Source of the DNA: JAIBBD01 sp041390685
GTDB taxonomy: Bacteria > Chloroflexota > Dehalococcoidia > UBA2979
Length of the DNA: 64,000 nt
Direction: 5' to 3'
Assembly (NCBI GenBank): GCA_041390685.1
Contig: JAWKPL010000001.1
Coordinates: 496,001-560,000, forward strand
The notes under the pieces were generated by a model, which saw only the letters and a program-made list of their open reading frames with translations, was not told the DNA's origin and did no database searches. The position numbers and the translations under genes were made by a program. This document shows, piece by piece, positions 16,909 through 23,779 of the stretch (the first letter of the stretch is position 1; the number at the start of each line of letters is the position of its first letter).

Positions 16909-17122
16909 GCCGCGGCGGCAGCCGATCCGGCGTCTCGACCTGACGGAGCAGCTCGTACCAGAAGCTGTAGTCGGAGAGGCCGGTACCGGGTGGGGTATTG
17001 CGGACGAGCTCGGCGAACGCCTCCGGGCTGAGCCGGCCAGACGCTTCCGATGGCACCGCCCGCGAGGCGCGCCTCGGCGAGCGGCCCGACGACGGCGTGG
17101 ACCTGGAGCCAGAACGCGGCAT
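16889..17122 (-). CDS. Small cyanobactin accessory protein (PatC-like by position)
   Basis: A 77-residue protein whose start overlaps the previous stop as TAATG and whose end overlaps the next gene, so it is translated as part of the RiPP operon. The N-terminal 25 residues are Ser/Arg-rich; the conserved-looking part is LSPEAFAELV through TGLSDYSFWYELLRQVE and a basic tail ending RRGRIWA. Size, position and the aromatic TGLxDYxxWYE block suggest the small PatC/TenC/TruC family of cyanobactin clusters, whose role is not established. The assignment rests on context and motif impression, not on a search. Confidence 0.6.
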   Translation of the reverse strand: MPRSGSRSTPSSGRSPRRASRAVPSEASGRLSPEAFAELVRNTPPGTGLSDYSFWYELLRQVETPDRLPPRRGRIWA

Positions 17123-17316
17123 TAGCGCCTCCTCAAGACGTCGTTGTGGTGCTGCATGTAGTAGGCGGGATCGTTGTAGTTGGCCCCGTGGAGCAGCTTC
17201 ATGCGGATCCAGAGCAACTGCTCGAGGGGGCCCCCATCGACCTCGACACACGTGTGCGGCTGGATGAAGTGGGGCCGGCGCACGGGCGCCAACTGGGGCG
17301 GCGGATGCGCGGTCAT
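17122..17316 (-). CDS. Small cyanobactin accessory protein (PatB/AcyB-like by position)
   Basis: A 64-residue protein between the two PatA/PatG-family genes. It starts inside the preceding stop (ATGA) and ends inside the next start (TAATG), so all are translationally coupled. It is Pro-rich at the N-terminus (PPPQLAPVRRPHF) and has a dense conserved-looking C-terminal half (EQLLWIRMKLLHGANYNDP, then YYMQHHNDVLRRR). PatB/AcyB/McaB-type small proteins are found in the same place in cyanobactin loci. Its function is unknown even in that family; recognition or complex assembly is possible. No signal peptide or membrane helix is seen. Confidence 0.6.
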   Translation of the reverse strand: MTAHPPPQLAPVRRPHFIQPHTCVEVDGGPLEQLLWIRMKLLHGANYNDPAYYMQHHNDVLRRR

Positions 17317-19214
17317 GAACTGGCCGACCAGGAGCGGACGTCGCCGAGGGTGACGGGCATGAGGTCGCTGACGTCGACGGTGTAGCGGAAGACTCTGCGC
17401 GCGCGGCGACTGTTCTCGGGATCGAAGAACTTGAGCTTGACGTCCCAGCAGTCGCTGTCGACGCGGCCGAAGGGGCTGCGCTCGACATCGATGGAGTCGA
17501 GCTCCATGCCCTGAACGACGGCGGTGGCGAAGGTGTGGGCGGCCTGGAAGGCATTGGTGGCGGCGAAGTTGAGGGCGCGGTCGTGCGAGAGGGTCCCGAG
17601 GTTGCGGAGGTCGTAGTAGACCCGGCTGAGGAAGCCGTACAGCGAGCGGCGCAGCGTCTCCTCGTCGGCCTGGTCTTCGGTGGTGCGCTGGGCAGCGTCA
17701 ATGGCGGCCGACACGAGGTCGTGCACTCGCCAGCCGTAGAGGCCGCGGCCGTTGCCGGGCTCGATGACGGGGACGATCTGGCCGCTGAAGAGGCGCACGG
17801 TGCGACCGGTGATGTGGCCGGGCACGCTGACGCGCTCGATGTAATCGTCGTCGGAGGTGACGGCAATCTGGCCGGCCATGAGGTCACGCAGCCTGGCGAA
17901 GACCTCGCGGGCGAAGGGGCCGGTCGGCTCGATGGCGTACACGGGGGTCAGTTCGAGATTGAGCGTCCAGATGAGGGAGCGGGCCTCGGAGAGGTCCTCG
18001 TTGAGGTAGTCGACCATCTGGCGGGCGTCGTACGGGTTCGCCGGGACGGCGCTGTCGCCGGCCTGGACGGGCGGCATCAACTGCTTGAAGGTGTCGCGGC
18101 GGGCCTCGGTGCCGAAGTCGTAACCGAGGGTGCCGAGGGCATACACGAGGGGGGCGGTGGTGTCGGGCTCCGTCTGAGGCTCGACCGCGGAGGGCGCGAC
18201 GAACCTCGATGGCGGTGGAGGTGGTGCGGGCACCTGAGGGGCCGGCGGGGTGATGGTGGTCCGTGGTACGTCCAGAGAGGCTGAGACGCGGGGACCGGCG
18301 AGGTGTTCGGCGACGGACTGACCGGCCTGGAGATGGGCACATCCGCATGCGGGATGGGCGCCCTGGGTGTCCGGGGCTTCGTCCTCATGGCTGACGATAT
18401 CGTTGGTCATGATCCTCCAAGCGCGGTCGGCATTCAGGATTCCGACGAGGTACTGATCGCATTGCTGCTCGGTGGTGTGTTCACAGCGGTCGGCGCCGGT
18501 GAGCATGGCCTCGCGGGCACGTCTGGGGTCGAGGGGCTCGCCGCGCTGCGCCATCTCGCTCAGCAGCAGGGCGGCGGTGCCCGCGACGATCGGGGTCGCG
18601 AGGCTGGTGCCGCTCCTCGACTCGACGGTGCCGCCAGGGACGGCGACGAGGATGTGCTCGCCGGGAGCGAGCAGACCGTTGTGGCGGTACTCGACACCCC
18701 AGTTTGAAAGACCGGCGGGGGCACGATCGTGGTCGTGGGCGCCGACGGCGAGCACGGTATCGAGGACGGCGGGGACGTGCAGGCACGGGCACCCATCGTT
18801 GCCCGCGGCGGCGACGAGCAGGACGTTTTCCGCGTGGCAGCGCGCGACCGCCCGAGTGAGGTGGTCATCGGCGTGAGCGGAGTCGACGTACTGGCCGGCG
18901 CTGAGGTTGATGACGTGGGCTCCCTCGGCGATGGCCCACTCGATGGAGCGGGCAAGGTCGATCTGAGATACGACGCGGCTGTCGGGGGGATAGATGGTGC
19001 GGGTGAGCAAGGTAACCGCCGGGGCGACGCCATGGAGCGGGCTCCGAGCGGCGGCGACGTGTGCGTTCGCAAATTGAGTGGCGGCGAAGCAGGGATGGCC
19101 GCGGTCGACGGGTCCGTCGAGGAGGGCGACGCGGACGGCGGGGGAACCCCCGCCGGTCCGCGTCCTCAGTGCCTCGAGGCCGGGCACCAGGGCGATGGCG
19201 TCAGTGCCGTGCAC
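17313..19214 (-). CDS. PatA/PatG-family subtilase, catalytic His apparently missing
   Basis: A 633-residue cyanobactin maturation protease homologue. The N-terminal subtilisin domain (about 8-270) has Asp33 (LLDGPVDRGHPCF), Asn139 (AAGNDGCPCLHVPA) and Ser204 (SGTSLATP), but the HGTHVAS motif is absent: the protein passes from HPCF43 through FANAHVAAARSPL to HGVAPA in 17 residues, where the partner uses about 41. A Cys/Pro-rich linker (275-355) leads to a well-conserved C-terminal domain (356-630; YALGTLGYDFGTEARRD, NFAATNAFQ, CWDVKLKFF, RYTVDVSDLMPV). It may bind substrate or pair with the intact partner at 15172. The start is GTG at 19214, 32 bases after the precursor stop; no in-frame ATG exists upstream. 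Confidence 0.9.
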   Translation of the reverse strand: MHGTDAIALVPGLEALRTRTGGGSPAVRVALLDGPVDRGHPCFAATQFANAHVAAARSPLHGVAPAVTLLTRTIYPPDSRVVSQIDLARSIEWAIAEGAHVINLSAGQYVDSAHADDHLTRAVARCHAENVLLVAAAGNDGCPCLHVPAVLDTVLAVGAHDHDRAPAGLSNWGVEYRHNGLLAPGEHILVAVPGGTVESRSGTSLATPIVAGTAALLLSEMAQRGEPLDPRRAREAMLTGADRCEHTTEQQCDQYLVGILNADRAWRIMTNDIVSHEDEAPDTQGAHPACGCAHLQAGQSVAEHLAGPRVSASLDVPRTTITPPAPQVPAPPPPPSRFVAPSAVEPQTEPDTTAPLVYALGTLGYDFGTEARRDTFKQLMPPVQAGDSAVPANPYDARQMVDYLNEDLSEARSLIWTLNLELTPVYAIEPTGPFAREVFARLRDLMAGQIAVTSDDDYIERVSVPGHITGRTVRLFSGQIVPVIEPGNGRGLYGWRVHDLVSAAIDAAQRTTEDQADEETLRRSLYGFLSRVYYDLRNLGTLSHDRALNFAATNAFQAAHTFATAVVQGMELDSIDVERSPFGRVDSDCWDVKLKFFDPENSRRARRVFRYTVDVSDLMPVTLGDVRSWSASS

Positions 19215-19246
19215 GGCCGCGACGCCGCGATCTCAGTCCGCCATTG

Positions 19247-19501
19247 CTAGCTCGATACGCCGGACTCACCGGCGAAGGGCGGGATCGGCAGGGGGAAGAG
19301 GAACAATGACTCGCCGACGCCGGACTCTCCAGCGAAGGGAAGGGGGAAGAACAGGAGAATCGACTCGCCGACACCGGACTCGCCCGCGAAGGGTGGTATC
19401 GGAAGGGGGATGAACAGCGACTCATGGACGCCGTCGCCGGTCGCGGCAGCACTCGTGCGGCGGATCGCAGGGGCTGACTGGGTAGGGGCCAGGGTGCGCA
19501 T
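19247..19501 (-). CDS. Cyanobactin-type (PatE-like) precursor peptide with three cores
   Basis: An 84-residue ribosomal precursor. The leader (1-23) contains LAPTQSAPAIR, matching the PatE leader start ILPQQGQPVIR. Then GVHES (24-28) precedes core 1 LFIPLPIPP (29-37), FAGES-GVGES precedes core 2 ILLFFPLP (48-55), a second FAGES-GVGES precedes core 3 LFLFPLPIPP (66-75), and FAGESGVSS ends the peptide. GVxES fits the N-terminal recognition motif (GLEAS/GVEPS in PatE) and FAGES the C-terminal one (AYDG; FAGD in anacyclamide-type precursors). Each core ends in Pro, the residue preferred by PatG-type macrocyclases. There is no Cys, Ser or Thr in the cores. The ATG at 19501 has AGAGAGGAG seven bases upstream. 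It is the first gene of the five-gene operon. Confidence 0.93.
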   Translation of the reverse strand: MRTLAPTQSAPAIRRTSAAATGDGVHESLFIPLPIPPFAGESGVGESILLFFPLPFAGESGVGESLFLFPLPIPPFAGESGVSS

Positions 19502-19879
19502 CAGGACTCCTCTCTGCGCTGAGTACGCGGGCGGACCACGGAGGATCTCCTCTGAGCCACTGCGGACAAGCCGCCCCGCAGGAGCGGCAGGTTAGTGCAC
19601 TGGCGCCGGGTTCCTGTTGCGATAGCGTAACGATTCTGGTCACGGATATAACGAAATCATAAACGGAGATGGGAGCGCGGGGACTCTCGCGCGGGCGCGG
19701 CGACGGCGGCGAACGACTTCAATGGGCGGGCTGCGATGGCGGACTGCAGCATGGTTGGGCCACGGAAGCGTGGGCGCTCCCCCGCACCACGAGCGCCCGT
19801 TATGATGTCGCGGCACCGGGGGCCCTCGGGGCGATGAACCTGCCCGGGCGGCCCTCGAAACGGACTGGAGGCTGAGCGA
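19502..19879. promoter_or_regulatory. Divergent control region of the RiPP cluster and menB
   Basis: A 378-bp region between the precursor gene (minus) and menB (plus). It contains an AT-rich island at about 19612-19665, unusual in this 70 percent GC context, with minus-strand TATGAT and TTATAT sequences that could be -10 elements. No convincing -35 partner was found. The remainder is GC-rich with no gene that I can support. Confidence 0.35.
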
Positions 19880-20776
19880 GTGGTTTCCGAGATCTTCGAC
19901 CCGAGCGCGTGGGAGCCGGTACCGGGCTTCGACTTCTCCGACATCACGTACCACCGGACGCACGACCGCAAGACGGTGCGGGTGGCGTTCAACCGGCCGG
20001 AGGTGCGGAACGCGTTCCGTCCGCTCACGGTGGACGAGCTGTACCAGGCGCTGGACCACGCGCGGATGACGAGCACGGTGGGATGCGTGCTGATCACGGG
20101 GAACGGGCCGTCGCCGAAGGACGGGCGGTGGGCGTTCTGCTCGGGCGGTGACCAGCGGGTGCGCGGCAAGGACGGGTACAAGTACGAGGGCGACACGGAA
20201 GGCGAGATCGACCCGGCGCGCCTCGGACGGCTGCACATCCTCGAGGTGCAGCGGCTCATCCGGTTCATGCCGAAGGTGGTGATCGCCGTGGTGCCCGGCT
20301 GGGCCGTCGGCGGCGGGCACAGCCTGCACGTGGTGTGCGACATGACGCTGGCGAGCCAGGAGCACGCGCTGTTCAAGCAGACTGACCCGAACGTGGCGAG
20401 CTTCGACTCGGGGTATGGGTCGGCGCTGCTGGCGCGGCAGGTGGGGCAGAAGCGGGGGCGGGAGGTGTTCTTCCTCGGCTTCGACTACACGGCGGACGAC
20501 GCGTTCCAGATGGGGATGGTGAACAAGGTCGTGCCGCACGCGGACCTCGAAGCGGTGGCGCTGGAGTGGGCGCGGACGATCAACTCGAAGAGCCCGACGG
20601 CGATGCGGATGATCAAGTACGGGTTCAACCTGCCGGACGACGGGTTGCTGGGGCAGCAGCTATTCGCCGGTGAGGCGACGCGGCTGGCGTACGGTACGGA
20701 CGAGGCGCAGGAGGGGCGCGACGCGTTCCTCGAGAAGCGGCCGCCGGAGTTCGAGAAGTTCCCCTGGCACTTCTAG
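19880..20776 (+). CDS. menB: 1,4-dihydroxy-2-naphthoyl-CoA synthase
   Basis: A 298-residue crotonase-fold enzyme of menaquinone biosynthesis that closes the second ring of o-succinylbenzoyl-CoA. MenB-specific blocks are visible: FNRPEVRNAFRP, FCSGGDQRVRGKDGYKY, PGWAVGGGHSLHVVCDMTLAS and QTDPNVASFDSGYGSALLAR, followed by EVFFLG and the C-terminal FEKFPWHF. The length is typical of longer MenB proteins. The start is GTG at 19880 with GAGGCTGAGCG upstream. No other men gene lies next to it. It implies that menaquinone is the respiratory quinone. A perfect hairpin terminator follows. Confidence 0.96.
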   Translation: MVSEIFDPSAWEPVPGFDFSDITYHRTHDRKTVRVAFNRPEVRNAFRPLTVDELYQALDHARMTSTVGCVLITGNGPSPKDGRWAFCSGGDQRVRGKDGYKYEGDTEGEIDPARLGRLHILEVQRLIRFMPKVVIAVVPGWAVGGGHSLHVVCDMTLASQEHALFKQTDPNVASFDSGYGSALLARQVGQKRGREVFFLGFDYTADDAFQMGMVNKVVPHADLEAVALEWARTINSKSPTAMRMIKYGFNLPDDGLLGQQLFAGEATRLAYGTDEAQEGRDAFLEKRPPEFEKFPWHF

Positions 20777-20801
20777 GCTAAGAAGCACGGCACGGTGTGA
20801 C

Positions 20802-20831
20802 GAGGGCCCTCGAAACATCGAGGGCCCTCGA
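20802..20831. terminator. Perfect 13-bp hairpin terminator
   Basis: CGAGGGCCCTCGA and TCGAGGGCCCTCG enclose an AACA loop between the ends of menB (20776) and the collagen-like gene (20844), so it can act in both directions. Confidence 0.75.
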
Positions 20832-20843
20832 CGTTACGCCGCA

Positions 20844-21200
20844 TTACTGGGCGCCAGCGGGGCCGGTCGCGCCCGCGGGGCCTGTGGGGCCCGTGGGACC
20901 AGCCCCGCCCGAGGGACCGGTGGGACCCGTAGGGCCGGTTGGCCCCACGACGCCCGTGCCGCCCTTCGGGCCGGGGAAGCCGGCGGGGCTCAACATGAGC
21001 GAGGTCTCGAAGGGCGTGCAGGGGAAGGGGTGGGCCACCCGGACGATGCCGGTCACCCGGTTCACGCACACCGGCACGTCAGGGGTGATCGTCGAACGGC
21101 CCGCGCGCACCTCGGTCGCACCGGCGAGGATGGCGGCGGCGACAGCGGCCCCGGCGACGACTCCGAACGCAGGGGAGCGAACGACTCGTGCCCAGGTCAT
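20844..21200 (-). CDS. Secreted collagen-like repeat protein 1
   Basis: A 118-residue protein with an N-terminal hydrophobic signal segment (VVAGAAVAAAILAGATEVRA), a short globular part with two Cys (VCVNRVTGIVRV, PFPCTPFETSLML), and a C-terminal tail of about 45 residues built of Gly-X-Y triplets, mostly GPT and GPA (GPTGPTGPTGPSGG). Such tails can form bacterial collagen triple helices. It is a tandem duplicate of the gene at 21241 (40-bp gap). An extracellular or surface structural role is likely. A terminator hairpin follows at 20802. Confidence 0.75.
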   Translation of the reverse strand: MTWARVVRSPAFGVVAGAAVAAAILAGATEVRAGRSTITPDVPVCVNRVTGIVRVAHPFPCTPFETSLMLSPAGFPGPKGGTGVVGPTGPTGPTGPSGGAGPTGPTGPAGATGPAGAQ

Positions 21201-21240
21201 GGCGGCGCCGTGTTCATCGCGGAGCGGTGCCGTCTCACCG

Positions 21241-21591
21241 CTAGCCCGCCGGTCCGGCGGGGCCCGTGGCGCCGGTCGCGCCCTGCGGGCCCGTGGGGCC
21301 TGTTGGGCCTGCGGCCCCCGTGGGGCCGGCTGGGCCTGCGGGCCCGGTGTCGCCCATCGGGCCGGGCGGGCCGCCCTCGTTCAGCGTCAGTGGCGTCTCG
21401 AACGATGTGCACGGGAACCGCACGGCGACGCGGACCAGTCCTGTGAACCGGTTGACGCAGGCCTGCACCTCGGGGGTGGCATTCGAGGGGCCGGCGCGCA
21501 CCTCGGTCGCCCCCACCAGAACCGCGGAGGCGACGGCGACGCCGGCGACGAAGCCGAACGCGGGCGAGTGGAGGAGACGGGTCCATGTCAT
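21241..21591 (-). CDS. Secreted collagen-like repeat protein 2
   Basis: A 116-residue tandem paralogue of the gene at 20844. It has a signal segment (GFVAGVAVASAVLVGATEVRA), the same Cys-spaced middle (ACVNRFTGLVRV, RFPCTSFETPLTL) and a Gly-X-Y tail (GPPGPMGDTGPAGPAGPTG and onward to the end). The middle domain is well conserved between the two while the triplet tails differ in detail, as expected for repeat drift after duplication. It may be co-transcribed with its partner. Confidence 0.75.
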   Translation of the reverse strand: MTWTRLLHSPAFGFVAGVAVASAVLVGATEVRAGPSNATPEVQACVNRFTGLVRVAVRFPCTSFETPLTLNEGGPPGPMGDTGPAGPAGPTGAAGPTGPTGPQGATGATGPAGPAG

Positions 21592-21641
21592 CGCGGGCCC
21601 CTTCGAGCGGCAGCTTCGCCGATAACCTTACGACGGTCCCG

Positions 21642-21884
21642 CTAGACGGTCTGCGACTCGTCCTCGATGCGGAAGCCGACGCCGAGGGTGACCTGGTACC
21701 AGGCGACGCGCTTGTCCTCGATACGGCCGCGGATCTCGCGGACGTGGAACCAGTCGAGGCTATCGACGGCCTCGCCGGCGGCGGCGATGCCGTTCTGGAT
21801 CGCGGCATCGAGGCTGTCGGCGGAGGTCCCGACGAGTTCCACGATGCGGTAGCTCTTTCCGTCTTCACCGGGCATGGGGCTCAC
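21642..21884 (-). CDS. Dodecin (flavin-binding)
   Basis: An 80-residue dodecin, a small protein that assembles into a hollow dodecamer storing flavin or CoA. It has the core YRIVELVGTSADSLDAAIQN, a helix, then DWFHVREIRGRIED with the flavin-stacking Trp, and YQVTLGVGFRIED. Translation may start at GTG 21884 (GAGGAG five bases upstream) or at ATG 21875; the second gives the more usual length of 77. Independent short gene. Confidence 0.9.
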   Translation of the reverse strand: MSPMPGEDGKSYRIVELVGTSADSLDAAIQNGIAAAGEAVDSLDWFHVREIRGRIEDKRVAWYQVTLGVGFRIEDESQTV

Positions 21885-22032
21885 CCTTTCTCCTCAAGTC
21901 TTCCCGGACGTCTCGCGTCCGACCTGTGGTGGTATCGAGGGTACAGGGTGAGGCCATGGACGCGCGGGCGGGCGCGTGGAGAAGGCGGCACGTATCATCA
22001 CGGACGCTCCCGGGGAAGAAGGAGGACTGTCC

Positions 22033-22707
22033 ATGACGGCGACGAACCTCGACGCGCTGCGGGCGGAGCTGGCGGCGACCGCGGCGGCGGTGATGGCGGG
22101 GCAGGCGATCTCGCCGAACGGGCACGGGAACCTCAGCCTGCGGATCCCGGGGGCTTCGGAGATGCTGTTCTCGACGGCGCCAACGCTGGCGGGGATGACC
22201 GGGGAGATGGCAGCGCGAGTGGCGCTAACGGGCGAGGTCCTCGAAGGGGACGTGCCTCCGATCGCGCGGGCGGTGATCGACATGCACACGGCGATCTACA
22301 ACGACCTGCCGGAGGCGGGGTGCGTGATCCACACGCACGCGCCATACGCGACGGCGTTCGCGGTGGCGCGGCGACGGATCGACTGCTGGATCGAGGCGCT
22401 GGCGATGTTCGGCCTGGCGGACGGGGTGCCGGTGGCGGAGTACGGGCCTCGAGGGTCGGCGCAGGCGGTGGGGCACATTCGCGAGGCGATCCGGAGCGGG
22501 GGGCCGGCGGTGTTGCTGGCGAACCACGGCGTGCTGGTGTTCCACCGCACCTCGGAGCAGGCGGTGAACATCCTCGGCGTGGTGGAGGAAGCGGCGCGGG
22601 ACGCGATCACGGCGATGGCGATCGGGGGGCCGGTCGAGATCGAGCCGGAGATGCGGGAGGCGGCGCTGCAGCGTGCGGTGGCGTTTGGAGTGGTCGCCGA
22701 GCAGTAA
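22033..22707 (+). CDS. Class II aldolase/adducin family protein
   Basis: A 224-residue zinc-dependent aldolase or decarboxylase of the fuculose-phosphate aldolase/RhaD/AraD fold. The motifs are NGHGNLSLRIPG (substrate phosphate or carboxylate loop), HTHAPYATAF (two His metal ligands) and LANHGVLVF (third His). The ATG at 22033 has AAGGAGGA upstream. The natural substrate is not evident; no sugar kinase or isomerase is nearby. It is followed 56 bp later by an amino-acid-binding lipoprotein gene in the same direction. Confidence 0.88.
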   Translation: MTATNLDALRAELAATAAAVMAGQAISPNGHGNLSLRIPGASEMLFSTAPTLAGMTGEMAARVALTGEVLEGDVPPIARAVIDMHTAIYNDLPEAGCVIHTHAPYATAFAVARRRIDCWIEALAMFGLADGVPVAEYGPRGSAQAVGHIREAIRSGGPAVLLANHGVLVFHRTSEQAVNILGVVEEAARDAITAMAIGGPVEIEPEMREAALQRAVAFGVVAEQ

Positions 22708-22763
22708 CGACAACAGCCGATGTGACGAGCGCCGCGGGGGCGCGCGATTGAAGGAGCCGGGCG

Positions 22764-23639
22764 TTGAAGCGAGCGGCGTGGTTGTTCCTCGTAGCGGGGA
22801 CGCTGGCGACGGCCGCGTTGCTGGCGGCCTGCGGGAATGACGACACCTCGGAGGGCGAGGCGGGTGCGCCGACGTTCGCGGCGGGGTCGGCGATGGCGCG
22901 GATCGCGTCGGCGGGAGAGCTGACGGTGGGGGTGAAGTCCGACCAGCCCGGGTTCGGTCTCCGAGAGGCGAACGGGAGCTACGACGGGTTCGACGTGGCG
23001 ATGGGGCGAGCGATCGGACGGGCACTGGGGCTGGGGGAGGAGCAGGTACGGTTCGTCGAGGTGACCTCGGCGAACCGCATCGGGATGCTGACCGAGGGGA
23101 AGGTCGACCTCGTGATCGCGACGATGACGATCACGGAGGCGCGGCGTCAGGAGATCGACTTCTCGCGGGTGTACTTCCGTGCGGGGCAGTCGGTGCTCGT
23201 GCAGAAGGCGAACACCTCGATCCGGGCGGTGGGGGACCTCAACGGTCGCAAGGCGTGCTCGGTGACGGGGTCGACGAGCGCGACGACGGTGCGGGAGCGC
23301 GCGCCGCAGGTGGACCTGCTGACGCTAGACACGTACGGGGCGTGCGTGACGGCGCTCAAGGACGGCCGGGTGGAGGCGGTGACGACGGACGACGTGATCC
23401 TCGCGGGGTACGCGAAGGCGGACGCGACATTGAAGCTGGTGGGCGGGACGTTCACGGAGGAGCCGTATGGCATCGGCGTGCGGAAGGGGCAGCCGGAACT
23501 GGTGGCGTTCGTGGACGGTGTGATCGAGTCGATGCTGGAGGAGGGGCGCTGGGAGGGGCTGTACACGGAGTACCTCGGGGGCGTCGAGGGGGTGAAGCCG
23601 GCGACGGAGGCACGCGCAGCGGTGGAAGCTGGCGGGTAG
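22764..23639 (+). CDS. Amino-acid-type solute-binding lipoprotein (family 3), copy 1
   Basis: A 291-residue ABC-type extracellular binding protein of SBP family 3 (polar amino acids such as glutamate). The signal peptide ends in the lipobox ALLAACG. The ligand fold is recognisable: LTVGVKSDQPGFG, YDGFDVAMGRAIG, VDLVIATMTITEARR with IDFSRVYF, then GSTSATT and TDDVILAGYA. The start is TTG at 22764 after AAGGAG. It is a tandem paralogue of 23780-24646. No permease or ATPase is adjacent, so it must work with a transporter encoded elsewhere or act as a sensor. Confidence 0.9.
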   Translation: MKRAAWLFLVAGTLATAALLAACGNDDTSEGEAGAPTFAAGSAMARIASAGELTVGVKSDQPGFGLREANGSYDGFDVAMGRAIGRALGLGEEQVRFVEVTSANRIGMLTEGKVDLVIATMTITEARRQEIDFSRVYFRAGQSVLVQKANTSIRAVGDLNGRKACSVTGSTSATTVRERAPQVDLLTLDTYGACVTALKDGRVEAVTTDDVILAGYAKADATLKLVGGTFTEEPYGIGVRKGQPELVAFVDGVIESMLEEGRWEGLYTEYLGGVEGVKPATEARAAVEAGG

Positions 23640-23663
23640 CGGGGGTCGAGCCGGGGGATCCGT

Positions 23664-23716
23664 TCCCTCACCCTCCCCCGGGACGCCCGGGACGCCCGGG
23701 ACGTGGGAGGGGGCAG
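23664..23716. repeat. GC-rich hairpin with GGGACGCCC direct repeats
   Basis: Between the two binding-protein genes, CCCTCACCCTCCCCC is followed by three GGGACGC(CC)/GGGACG units and then GTGGGAGGGGG, so the outer parts can pair. It resembles the elements at 4241 and 36349 and may attenuate transcription between the paralogues. Confidence 0.5.
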
Positions 23717-23779
23717 CCCGGCGGGAGAGCGGATGCGTCGGCGGTATCGCGGCAGGGGAGTCATGGCGGGGAGGACTGG

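Noticed and set aside
19422..19643. 73-codon Cys-containing frame overlapping the precursor leader
   Set aside because: No ribosome site, overlaps the precursor in another frame and lacks any recognition motif; it is not considered a second precursor.
23664..23716. Short direct repeats as a CRISPR array
   Set aside because: Units are only about 9 bases with no spacers; no cas genes in the window.
23255..23779. Upstream extension of the second binding-protein frame
   Set aside because: It overlaps the first binding protein in another frame; the signal peptide and ribosome site place the start at 23780.
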